From: Monodelphis domestica
Lineage: Eukaryota; Chordata; Mammalia; Didelphimorphia; Didelphidae
NCBI RefSeq assembly: GCF_027887165.1
Contig: NC_077227.1
Location: 439,406,112-439,470,111, forward strand
Reading direction: 5' to 3'
DNA length: 64,000 nucleotides
Part shown: one piece after another, positions 1-11,400 of the stretch
Numbering within the stretch: position 1 is the stretch's first letter
How the letters are laid out: the number at the start of each line of letters is the position of its first letter
The notes under the pieces: generated by a model
Seen by the model: the letters and a program-made list of their open reading frames with translations, nothing else
Databases searched by the model: none
What the model was told of the DNA's origin: nothing
Translations under genes and position numbers: made by a program

Positions 1-168
1 ATCTTGAAAAGGACAAACCATCCTCATGTGCTCATTAAAGGAGGCTCCTATTAGACCTCTATCCAATAATACTTTGTTCATATAGTGGAGTTCCTTGTAC
101 TTGAATATAACTAAATTGCTTTTTAAAAAAATTCTTCAATTTAGTTTAGTTCCAGGTAATCTAAGTTA

Positions 169-540
169 ATGAAAACATTCTGTAATGAGGTGTCAGAATC
201 AGAATGCCAACATTTGGGAACGCTGCCCCAAGCCTGTCAGCTCCTGGAGGTCAGAGCCCACGTGAGCCCCGTCCCAAACACTGCTAGGCAAGGCTGGTCA
301 CCGAGCAAGTGCACAAAAGCACACCTGCTGCCCACCTGCTTTTCTGGGCCTTGTGATTGGGGATTAATTAGGGAATACTTGGGCAGGGCTTTTAGCTCCT
401 CAGCAGAGAGGTGCCAGATAAATACAAGGTGTTTGTCGTTGTTGCTCAAAGAAAAGTAGACCAGCAGAGCGTAAATAAGCAGAATGTTTGCATCGTTGTT
501 TAGCAAGCAGAGGATCCTGGCTGCTCAACACAGCCGGCTG
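169..540. other. unique sequence, no gene
   Basis: The open frames here have no recognisable product. The stretch has motifs such as GATTAATTAGG and is free of obvious repeats, so it could be non-coding conserved DNA. This is weak. Confidence 0.2.
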
Positions 541-544
541 TTGT

Positions 545-800
545 GCATCATCTCCAAGCCATCCTGCACATTGCCAGAGTAATCTTCCTAATGCATTGCT
601 CTGATCATGTCACTGCCTGCTCCCAAACCTTGAGCGGTTCTTTGCTGCCTAGAAGGACATCACAGGACCTCTGGCTTAGAGCAGGAAAGGACCTTTGGGA
701 TATTCACGTCCAACTTTTTCATTTTGCAGGAGAAACCAAGGCCTGGGGAGGTGAAATGACATGTCCCAGGAAACACAAGTGGTAAATAGCAGAAGCAAGA
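545..800 (+). repeat. L2 3' fragment followed by MIR-like SINE
   Basis: 596-655 resembles the L2 segment 'tcatgtcactcc..tgctc..aaaccttcagtggct'. 675-800 follows the MIR-type pattern 'gaaaggacctttggg..ttttgcaggagaaac..agg'. Both are strongly diverged. Confidence 0.45.
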
Positions 801-879
801 CTTCTGCTATATTGTAGGCCCAACTGCTAGTTTTCCCCACTTATATATCTCATATATCTGCTCATCTCCATATAGATCT

Positions 880-1315
880 TAATAACAATAACACCATTTA
901 TATAGAACCTACCAGGTGCCAGATAGGCAGCCTGATGGCTCAGTGGATAGAGTGCTTGGCCTGGAGTCAGGAAGACCTGAGTTTAAATCTAGCCTCAGAA
1001 ACTCACTAGTTGTGTAACTCTGGCAAATCACTTAACCCTATTTGCCTCAGTTGCCTCATCTGCAAAATGAGCCACAGGAGCAAATGGCAAACCATTCCTG
1101 TATCTTGCAAAGAAAATCTCAAATGAGGTCATGAAGAGTTGGACATGATAGAAAATGACTAAACCATAACTTTATGCTAGGTGCTTTACAAATATTTTCT
1201 CATTTGAGCCTCACAAAACCCCTGCTATTATTATCCCCATTTTATAGACAAGAAAACTTGAGGTAGGCAGAGGTTAAGTGACTTGGCCCAGGGTTACACA
1301 GGCAGCTGCTTGCTG
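880..1315. repeat. Ther/MIR core-SINE split by a younger SINE
   Basis: 880-921 ('accatttatatagaacctacc') and 1172-1315 ('ctaggtgctttacaaat..cctcacaaaaccc..gaggttaagtgac') are the two halves of one core-SINE, interrupted by the tRNA-type SINE at 922-1170. Confidence 0.6.
922..1170 (+). repeat. tRNA-derived marsupial SINE (MAR1-like)
   Basis: A full-length-looking copy: head 'ggctcagtggatagagtgct', middle 'ctggagtcaggaagacctga', then 'cacttaaccctatttgcctc', 'ggcaaaccattcctgtatct' and 'gaggtcatgaagagttggac'. The head keeps tRNA A-box-like sequence. Confidence 0.8.
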
Positions 1316-1329
1316 ACATCTGGCCCGAC

Positions 1330-1600
1330 TTTGAGCTTTAGGGTCCAGCTGAAATGCCATTTCTTTTGAAAAGCCTTCTTTGATCCCCCTCCTTCATCTA
1401 GCACTTCTGTACCTTCTCCTGGGTTATAGTCTAACCTGCATAATCATCCCTCTGTGGGCCAGTTAGTCCCTGCTAGACTGTGAACTCCTTGAGAACAGAA
1501 ACTTAACCTTACTTATCTGGGCACCAACCTCTCACCCCATCCCTAATGCCTAGCATGAAATCTAGCACATATTAAATGACTGATAAACATTTTTTTAATG
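1330..1600 (+). repeat. L2 LINE 3' end
   Basis: Runs from 'aaaagccttctttgatcccc' through 'agactgtgaactccttgaga' to the terminal 'ttaaatgactgataaaca', in the usual L2 3' order. Confidence 0.6.
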
Positions 1601-2129
1601 ACCAAACCTTGGGATTCTTATAGATGCAGGTGGGAAGCTATTATTCTAAAATGGCCCAGGATGGAATGGATATCCATCCCTGAAACAGGCTGATCCCCAG
1701 AAAGCAATATCATGGGGCAGAGTGTCCACCCACCAGGAAAGAGTAAAAGGTGAAGTGGGGTCACGGATTGACAGAAAATCCCCACTAGAGGATCATAAAA
1801 TATTAGTGCTAAGACTTTAGAGACTCAGTTTAGAGGATAAAAATGAAGCCCAGAGAGGGGAAATGAAATTGGCGTGTGCTTTGCTTCTGATAATTGCATA
1901 GATCTTATTCTTCTATTGAAAACCATAGATTTTTGCTCTCATTTATTCAGCCATCTTTTTTTTTTGTAACTGTGCGCTAGGTGTTTTGAGAAAAAGAGAT
2001 GAATAAAGCACTGGGCTGCCCTTAAGGATTTACAATCAATAAGATTGTAACCTGATGCCCCTAAGTCTCATTGGTAGCTCTGGCTCCCTTCTGGGAATTT
2101 GGTTCTATCTTACACGTGCAAAAATTGTT

Positions 2130-2285
2130 ATGTCAGATTTAGAACTCAAAGAGACCTTAATAATGCTGTCCAATCCCTTGTGAAACTGAGGACCAGAGGC
2201 TAACAATTTGTTTATTTCTCAAACTCTAGGAGAGGCAAGACTCAAACCCAGGTTCCTTGATTGCTGGTGCACTGCTTTGTCTACT
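2130..2285. repeat. MIR-like SINE fragment
   Basis: Follows 'agagaccttaataat..ccaatccc..gtgaaactgaggac..agaggc..tcaaacccaggttcc' with many changes. Confidence 0.4.
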
Positions 2286-2689
2286 ACCACAAAGCTGCTT
2301 CTGGGCTACAACTACTGAATATAAGAAGATGGTTCCTGCCTGGGGAGTGTAGCCAAAGGTGGGGGAAGGTCATGGGAGCCAAGTGTAAGTGTTGGGGATA
2401 AAGTACCGCATTTTGTGTACAAGGCAGAATTGGAAATTTTGAGTTGTTTTCCCAGGAGTTCTCACGATCTTGTAAAGAGGTCGGCCATGGGGCAGAATCT
2501 TGCTGTGAGGAACTTACTGGACCATAATATGTTTGATGGCATGATAGTGGCATCCTTCACACTGGATGCTAAACTCTGGACTAATTGGCCCAAACATCTG
2601 TATCTTTTGTAGTTAAGTAGATATACCTTGTACATGCATCTACTTGGTAGCATGTGTCCTTCACAGCCCAAGAAAAACTGCCAAGAATG

Positions 2690-2950
2690 TTATTGAGTCT
2701 AATTTTCATTTGTCTAGCACTCTCGTTAATGATGTCTATTTAAGACATCCATTAAAGGCCCATGAGGTTAATTAAATGGACAATTCCAATAAAGTTCTAT
2801 TAGAATCCCCCTATTAAATTAATATTATAGACTTTTAACAGATGTCTTAATTAGGCATTATAGTTAAGGAATGCAAACTAAATTAAAATCAAAGCCGCTG
2901 TCCAGAAAGAAAGCTTTTTACCATGATTTATAGTTTATTTTGAATCATCT
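2690..2950. other. AT-rich unique block, candidate conserved non-coding element
   Basis: No repeat pattern seen. Dense in TAAT-type homeodomain core motifs (for example GGTTAATTAAATGG, TTAATTAGGC). Called only from texture; no alignment was possible. Confidence 0.25.
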
Positions 2951-3289
2951 CCTGTTTACTCTTTAGAATCTTGGAAAGAAGAAAGTCATTGGTCAACTTT
3001 TTCAGAAGGTGTCAGTGATTGTTTCAAATCATCTGGTTTCTGATCTGGTTAAAGCTTGAAATTTCCAACTTTCAAGGGCTCTGAACCAAGAAGTCTTCTC
3101 AAGCAGCTTAGTGTTTCTGAGAGTGAAGTAAACCAAGAATAACCATTGAATACAAGCCTACAAGGGGACTCTTGATACTTTCCCACAAATCACAAACAGA
3201 TCCCCAAAGATTATATGTACTGGGAGTTTGACTCAATAAGATCAACACCAACTTCAAACCACTTTACTGTCCCTAAGAACAGACTGAAC

Positions 3290-3660
3290 TAATTTTTGCT
3301 TTCATTCTTTTATTTGGTCTCTTCCCTTTACTTGGAATAATACCCTCTCCTATCCTATACAAATTCTCCTCATCCATTAAAGGCCAGATCAAATTCTATC
3401 TCTTCCATGTAGCCTTTCTTAATCATATTGGACAGTCTGGTTGTTTTTTTTTTTTAAGTTCTAGAGCACCTCACTGTCTATGCTACACATCAGAACTTGA
3501 TTATAATACAGTTTTGCATCATCTACTAATTGCTTGATCCATTCATTGTTTCATCTTATCTCTCTTATTAGACTGTGACCCAGGTTAAAAGCAGGGACCA
3601 TGCCTTATGCTTCTTATGCGTTCCTCACATGGTAAGAGCACAATGAATCCTGTGAAACCA
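3290..3660 (+). repeat. L2 LINE 3' end
   Basis: Order of landmarks: 'cttggaataata', 'cctcatccattaaaggccag', 'catgtagcctttcttaatca', 'agactgtgacccaggttaaa', 'gcagggaccatgcctta'. Confidence 0.6.
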
Positions 3661-3704
3661 ATTGAGGTTAGCCAACTTTCTCAGTATCAGCTTGGTATAA
3701 TCAA

Positions 3705-3815
3705 AAGGTAAAATGACTTGAAGTTGAGACCTGGCTCCTAATCCAAGTTTTCACTTACTAGCTGGGGCAAGCCATAAGCCCTTGGGCTGTTTTCTCAACT
3801 ACAAAATGGGCCATT
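3705..3815 (+). repeat. MIR fragment
   Basis: Core 'cacttactagctggggcaag' and 'ttctcaactacaaaatgggc' match the MIR core pattern. Confidence 0.5.
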
Positions 3816-3829
3816 ACCCCCTCCCCACC

Positions 3830-6360
3830 CCCACACACACATTTGCTGTACTTTTTATTAAAAAGTTAGTGCCTTAAACTGAATATCAAGAAAGGACTGG
3901 GACTAGCTTTTAAAAATAAATTAATAATCTTTAAAACTCAGACTTTCAATTAAGTAAGTCTGAAAGTGTATCTTTTCTGCTGCACCTACAAATCTCCCTT
4001 TCAACATCAAACACTGTTAAAATGAGCCAAACAGGAATAACCTTCTTGGGCTCAGCCAGTTCTATGCTCTATGTATAGAGTTTTTATGCATACATGCAAA
4101 TATATGTATATATTTCTTTCTAAATGACTCCTTTTGAATGAGGAATCCTTCTGAGGGGACACTGTACCATTCTAATGTCTGCAGTCAAGGTAAATGGGTC
4201 AGGGATCTTGTAAAGGTATTTTAGGTCAAATGTTGGTTAGATTAGTTGACCTTAGAAGTAAGTCCCTTCTGCTTTTAGATTCTGACTCCTCACACTCCAT
4301 CTGTTGTAATGAGCAAATGCTGATAAAGCCTTTTGTAACCTTGAAGGTGATGTGCTAATTGAGCCTAATATATCAATAACTCTAGGTAGGCTCAGGGAGG
4401 TCCAAAATCGGGTACTAGAAAATAACCCAAGTATGAAGATATTAAGCATAATAGGAAGAAGTGTTTGGGACTTAGAGAGTTTCAAGTAACTCAGTGGTTA
4501 TGTGAGTACCTTAACTATGTGCTTGGTTCAGTATAAGTCAGCCCAAGAAGAGAAATAAATTAAAAGGCATTTCTCAGGGTCCGAGAAGCTATCAGTTAGT
4601 GCCACACATCTAAGGTAGGGAATGAAGGAAAGTGTCCAGTAAAATACAGTATACACAGGTCCTGAGAGGGATAAAAGGGGAGGGAGGGACAACCTGTGTG
4701 GAGGAGGTCTGGGGTATCTAAGGGGAAAAAAAGGAGGTTCCTAAATTTGAGCAACTAGTTTCTCTGTCTAGCAATTGTGGAATGCTGACTTCTTTTTCCT
4801 CTACTTCTCATCCTTTCCCCTTGACTCAGATGCTTTGGGTGGATGCATTGACTCAACATTCCTTCCTCCTCCACTTGTAAAGTCTTGATATGGACTAGCC
4901 TTGCTACCTATAGCCGTGCAGTCAACTGGGCCATTGGTGCTGTGAGTGCTCTGTACACCTCTGCCTTGTAGGTCCCCGGTATCTGAATTAGTGGACAGTC
5001 TCACTTCTCTCAAGTCAGTTGAGGATTGGTGTACTTAAGAGCTTGGTGGACCCACTGTGATTGTTAGCCAGTTTCTGTGTTGAATCTTTTACTTCAGTAA
5101 CTTTTAGGGCCCCCGCTTTAAGCTAATATTTCCATTCTGCTGACACTCTTTTTGACCCCCACCCCCAAATCTGCAAAGAATTGTCCCCACTAGCCATAAG
5201 TAGGCTGAAACACCACCACTATCCCTCCTCCCCTTGCCTCCCAAACTCCACAGTTCTTTGGTCTGCTTTGGGGAGACAGCTGAAAACCTGGCTGTACATG
5301 GAACTTAAAAGCCTTTAAACATACAACATAAAAGTTTTAACAGTTCCTTGGATCCTGTACCATTAACCAGTTGTTTGCTTGACTTTCTTGAAATATCCAG
5401 GGTCTGTTCCCAAACTAACTGATAGTTGACTACTGGTATGGTTTGAACAATACTGTAATTACATGGGCTATACTTCATTTTTTCCAGCTCTGAAGAGATG
5501 GGAGCACTAACCACTTGCCTTCCAGACACAGGAGTCCTTAGACCTTCTCCAAAGAAAGGTGATCTCTCCAAGTCCTCTTAATTGGGGGAGGGAGGAGAGG
5601 ACAGGAAATTTGTGATTTAAGTAGCAAGCAACTCACACTGAAACTTGAGTCAATGCCAAATGAAAAACAGATTTCACATGGCAAGTGGCACCAACAACTT
5701 TTCTGGAAAGCAACTGTATATTTATACAACATTAGAAGCCTTTTACAATGAGTGCTGGCTGGTAAGAACAGGATGGTTTAGGAAAGAAAGTTATAGCACC
5801 TATTAAGAATTAACGATACTCAGTTATGAATGTGGCACTTTCAGCCAGTTAAAATAGAACACAAACCACTTTAACTAAAAAGAGAGATTTATTTTCCCAT
5901 CAAGAAAGCAGGTAGTTATGATCATAGCTTACAGGTAGGGCAGAAATAGCCACACAATGCTCAAAAATATCAGAGTAAGGAAGAGACATTTCCTGTCAAA
6001 CTACAAGGAAGGGGAAATCATGGCATCCAAAGTCATGGACAAAGAAAATAGGTAATTTTGGGCACACCTGACATGCCAGGGTCATAGCATTCAAGTCCTC
6101 ATGTCAGAGATGCCCATTATCTGGTGTGAGTCAATATTCATCTACCTTGTATGTAATAGTATCTTTTTCTCACTGTGGACTCCCTATATTGAGTGGCTCA
6201 AAGACAAAGGGGCATTAAAAAGCTGTTTCTGTAGGGAGGTTTCTGGGGGTGAGGAAGGAAGGTGCCAAGTCTGATCCTTGGCACAATCTGGTTTGTTGAA
6301 GGAAAGACACTTAAGGGCACTGATACACTTTAGGACTCTCTACCAAAATGGTAGGGCAAA
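3830..6360. other. 2.5 kb with no gene or clear repeat
   Basis: Short open frames on both strands have no recognisable domains and no consistent codon pattern. Some diverged repeats may be present but could not be named. Confidence 0.5.
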
Positions 6361-6364
6361 CCTG

Positions 6365-6562
6365 AGGGCAGCTAGGTAGATAAGACAGGTCTAGAGTGGG
6401 CAGGACCTGACTTAAAAAAAAAAAAAGTAGCCTTGGACATTTCCTAACTGTGTAAAGCTGGGCAAGTCACTTAATCCTGATTGCCTAGCCCTCATTGCTC
6501 TTCTGCTTTGGAATTGATATTTAGCTTCAATTATAAGACAGAAGGGTTTAAAAAAAATAACT
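6365..6562 (+). repeat. MON1-type SINE with internal A tract
   Basis: Head 'gggcagctaggtagataaga', middle 'gggcaagtcacttaatcctg', tail 'ttgcctagccctcattgctc' and 'agacagaagggttt'. A run of about 13 A at 6414-6426 interrupts the copy between box A and the core. Confidence 0.75.
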
Positions 6563-8327
6563 GAAATGATTTCAAGACAAAGCCTGTCATTTCTACTGTG
6601 AGTTAGACTTCAAGAGTCCTGCTTGCTTTTAGCACCAATAAAACTGGTCTAGCACATTAGTCAACCAAAAATTAAACTTCCATGTCAAAGAAACTATTTT
6701 TAAAAATATGTATATTGCACAAATATAAGTCCATTTTCTTATTCATATTTCAAAGAGCTATTACAGATATTATAGTTTTCTAAAACAGCTTTGTAATGGA
6801 TGGGGGAAAATGGAGCCACCCACTATGTTTATTTTGAATCCAGAGTATGAGAGATGGAATAGAGTCAGAAGGTGGAAAGGGGGAATAGATTGTTTCTCCC
6901 CTCTTCTTTCCTTAGTAAAACCCACACTAGTTGCCTTCAGAGTTACAGACTATATTCCTTTAGAGACTGGGTTGAATGTAAGATCCAACACTGAACTGAT
7001 TCTTCCTCCTTGAGGAGAAAGTGTAGGTCTTCTCCTCAAGCTTCAGGTCCCTCTCCCTAGATATGAGGCAGGCATTTGATCTAAAGAAACAGCTATGTAT
7101 TAAGGAACATACGTAAGTTAGGATAAATAGGATTGTTGAGTAAGGCAATGGGAAAGTGGGATGTAGGAAGTCCCTAAGAGACTAACAACTGACCCCCTCC
7201 CCAGATCCTGAAGGGTCAGTTGTGAGAGCTATCCTGACTTCTTTCTGTCTTATTTCTAATATGAAGTTCACAAGGACCACTTTAGAGGGACAGAGAGGAA
7301 ATCTTCCTTGAGTGGATGGCTTTATGATAAAGTCCTATCCACTCCTGTTATCTTCCACTGGATCCTGGGGGTCTGGGTTCACAGAAGGATGATCAAGCTC
7401 AGAGGTTCTCTCAGACCAACCTCTCTGCAGGAGTTCCCAAAAAGATGTGAAGTAACTGCTTGGATCTTCTCAGCTCTCCGTTCCTTCTCTGGAATTCTCT
7501 GCCCTTCTTGCCCTTCTGCTTGAGTTGCTCTTTAAGCATGTTGAATCTGCTTCTCCTCTATTACAATTCCCCCTTTTGGTTTTTTGCAAATTTGTCACCT
7601 TGACAATTTATGTTGACTTTGAATGTATTACTTACCTCATTTTTATTATCACTAATATTCTATCTATCTACTTGCTATCCTCTCTATTCCCCTTCCAAAA
7701 TTAAAAAATCAAAAATAATTTCCCCCCATCCATTACAATTTCAAAGGACACCCAGGATGAATTTTCTGGGAAGTAGAGGGAGGAATAAGGCATACAAGTT
7801 TGGGAGAGAAAGCCTCATCATCCTCTTTCCTCCCAAATGCCTTAACTCTTCTCTAGCTGATGCCATAAAGGCCTGGCACTTGAAAATGTTACAGTCTGTA
7901 TTTCCCTCTATATAGTATGCTTTGGAGGTATAAAGAATAGATGATATGAATGTCAATATGGGTCCTAACTATTAATTTGCAAAATAACAGCCAGTGATTT
8001 TGTAGCTTCTTTCTGATGATATTGCTATTCCAGGGGGCAACAGATTCAAAGAGACTCAACAATCTCACTAGAAAATAATGCAACCAGAAAATCATCTGTT
8101 TAACCAAAGAGGCAGGCAGACCACACACAGAATTTTAAACAATATGGAAAGAAAAGACAACTAACAATTGAACTAGTGAAATGAGCTGGAAATGAGCTAC
8201 TCACTGGCCGCAGTATTTTTTTTTTTAAAGAGCAAAGCACCAAACATGAGCCAGCTGCCAGTTCAGGATGCTTACTTCCTTCACACTGTTCTGAACTGAA
8301 GTGATATTTTCTTAAGCAGTCATGAGT
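6563..8327. other. POP4 3' flank, no further gene
   Basis: The part from about 7640 to 8327 is probably POP4 3'UTR on the minus strand. The rest holds only short open frames without recognisable products. Confidence 0.4.
7642..7647 (-). promoter_or_regulatory. candidate POP4 poly(A) signal
   Basis: This is the first AATAAA on the minus strand downstream of the POP4 stop, about 680 nt away. No AATAAA or ATTAAA was seen between 8327 and here. A 3'UTR of this length is plausible, but the cleavage site is not tested. Confidence 0.3.
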
Positions 8328-8464
8328 TCATAGGTCAATTGTTCCTTTTGCTTTGAACTTCTTTGCAGAACGCTCACTTGATCGAAGTTGGAACTTGCTC
8401 CCATAAATATAGGAAATGAAGCCATCGATCTCTACAGTAAACACACAATTTAACTTGGGAATAA
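8328..8464 (-). CDS. POP4: POP4 coding exon 7 with stop (residues 187-231)
   Basis: A 137-nt coding part of the last exon, with acceptor CTTTTAG. It encodes VIPKLNCVFTVEIDGFISYI and the C-terminal KFQLRSSERSAKKFKAKGTI block, ending in Asp-Leu and TGA at 8330-8328. The C-terminus is as in other mammals. Confidence 0.97.
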
Positions 8465-11400
8465 CTAAAAGAGGAGAAAAAAGGATAAATGAGAAGAAAT
8501 TCAGGCACTCAGCTGCTTTTACATATTTCATCATTCATAAACTACTATCAATGTGGAAATGGAAATAAACCTGACTTCTGATAGGGATGATGTCCAAAGA
8601 ATGTATGGGAAAATTTCTCTGCAGCGATATGACAATTTTTAACAAAGACAGTCAATGTAACCCTTAACACTTAATTTTCACAATCAAAAGTCCTAGGCAG
8701 ACTCGAAATATTGTCCTTGGGGAAAGAATTGCTTATGATATAGGTTTTCTAAGGAAAGACATTTGTAAACAAAACTCTCAAATTTCACCTTGGCTTGAGA
8801 TGCTTCTGGAGAAAATTATCTATACTTTAAACTATCTTCTCTTATTTAAGTCGGAGAAAAGCTCTGCATCAGAATACTAAAATCAAAATAAGTAACTAAA
8901 CAACCAAATAATCAAATAAATGTACAATTGAATTAATGAACAGAATTCTAGGGTTTTAAAACCTTTGGGTCTTCAATAAGTAAGCCACAATGTGGCAACT
9001 TTAAAAATACTCTTTCCTACAGTCTTTCTCTTCTTGAGCAATGCTTCTAACATATCATGCTTGAAAATGCTGTCCTTGAACCAAGAATGTTGCCTATGAA
9101 GGCAAAGACGTCCAAGAATGTGGGAAGATATAACGTTTTGTTTTCTTCATGTCCTTCTCTCCCTTCTTTTCTCAAGTCTCAGCATTTTGAAGGGAGACTG
9201 CTGACAATACTGAAGTTTATACTTGGTATTTAGGAATAGGTAGAGGAGTAAATTGTCCTCTTGAGGCAAATGGCAACAAATGACGAACCCTTCTTACTCC
9301 CAGCCAGCTTTTCCTGTTGGTGTGGTGATTCTGGTTATCCACACTCGAAGATACCAGGCCATTTTGGGGAAGGTCATAGGGTCAGAAGGGAAACAGCTTC
9401 TGAAGCTGGGTTAATTGTTTCCACGTGCCTGAGTATTCTGCACAGCAGGCTTTATAGGATCAGACATACACAACTACCCAAAGACATCCTCTGAACAGAA
9501 TAACAGTAACTTACTTGTTGAATGTTTCTGTCCTCAAGGCTGCAATGCCTAAAGGGAAGTGGCCACATACCTTTTAATTTGTCATCTTTGGTGATAATTT
9601 TGAAGACATGCTTCATTTCCTGAAGAAGAATTCCCGTAATACCAACATAAGAGGGGCATTTGGATTTTGTGACTAAAGAGCAAAACAGAAACAATGGTGA
9701 CAGTTTCTATGGCCGCTCAGGGCCTTTACATGGATACATATATAGATCACTAGATTTGGCAGGGCATTTGTGATTATTTGGACTAATCTTCCCTACCTCT
9801 CTCCACCAACCTTCCATTCCTCTCTCTTCTTACAAATGAAGAAACTGAGGCCTGAGCACATGAAATCACTTGTCCAGAATTACATAACTAGCTGGTAGCA
9901 AAAGTAAGGCAAGAATCCAGGTTTCTCAACTCCTGGTTTAGTGTTCCACTGCCCCTCAATGTCCTCCAGGAATATGCCTTCACAGAGGCAGAAGTGGTAA
10001 CTTGAGATCAAGGACACATGCAAAACCCAGTGGAATTGTGTGTTGGCTATGGGAAGGGAGGGAAAGAATACGATTCTTGTAACCAAGGAATAATGTTCTA
10101 AATTGACTAAATAAAATTAAAAAAAAAAAGAAAAAGAAGTGGTGACTTGAGATATGGAATGTGAAAGCACTTTTGAGAATCTATAAAGGGCTCTTTGGTT
10201 ATAAGGTACTGTTATTATTTTAGTGCCAAGCAGCAAATGCAAAGGTAGCCAATTAATCATTAAATACAATTCTATAGCTGAATACTCATGAATATGACTA
10301 ATGCTAGATAGTATCAAGAGATCTTATAGTTCTATAGAATGAGAGAAGAGACTCATTTTTCTACATGGGTAATATATAGCAGTCTATTAAAAGGCAGCTA
10401 ATTATATATAGAATTTGTACATACTACCTACCAAGTTTCCTTCTACTAATATCTTCAAATATGTTAGTTGTGATGAATTTCTTATTGTGGATCATCTCCC
10501 ACTTCTTCCTTATATTCTTAAATCAAGTGGAAGAAAAGGATTCTAATTCTACACTGAGAACAGTATCATTTAAGAACCTCATTAAAACTGTTATTTTCAC
10601 TGTATCCCCAGCACAGTGCATAGCATATTGACTTGACATTTACTAAGAATGTAACTACAGTAATATCACACATAATTTATCAAATATACCTGTAATAATA
10701 GCACCATGAAGATCTGCCTTTAACAACTTGGCTTGAATCATCTGTGGTTGCCTATAAGACAAAAGATTTAATTGTTTCACACTCCAAATCCAGAGCTCTG
10801 AAAGAACCAGACATATAAATGCAACTTTAAACTGACATAGTTAAAAGAACCCTAAGATTGCCTCTTGATGCTGCATTTCCAGTAGCAATGAGGAGCAGAA
10901 GAAATTTAACTTACGTATCTGGCTTAAGACCATTGCACAAGTCCCGGATATATTGTTTCCAGAGATTATGCAGAGGGAGAAACAGGTTGTATCTAGAATG
11001 AATTGAAGAATACATGAGGGAGGTTAGACAAAATGAACCAAAGATTACTCTCTTCCTGGATATATGAAAAAGCAATGGTATTGATGAATTGCAAGGTTTC
11101 TGAGAAAATATATTTTTTAAAGCCAATATAATTCTAAGAAATTAAACTTTCTGAACACAGCATTCTAACTAGGAGGGAGTGGCAACTATTAATATCTCAT
11201 AGTTTCCTTTCAGTTTAGTGAAATTGGGAAATGCTACCATTTTAAGCAGTATCAGCAGGAAAATACACAACCAAAGACATTTATCTTGCCTAGGTTGACA
11301 GTGGATGAATAACACTGGAAAAAACAACACTCTGGTGCTCTAATACCCAGCTTTACTAACAATTCAGTTCTCAACTCAGAAAGCTTTTGATTACTGCCAA

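Noticed and set aside
922-1000. tRNA gene at SINE heads
   Set aside because: A- and B-box-like sequences belong to tRNA-derived SINEs; no full cloverleaf or anticodon arm was seen.
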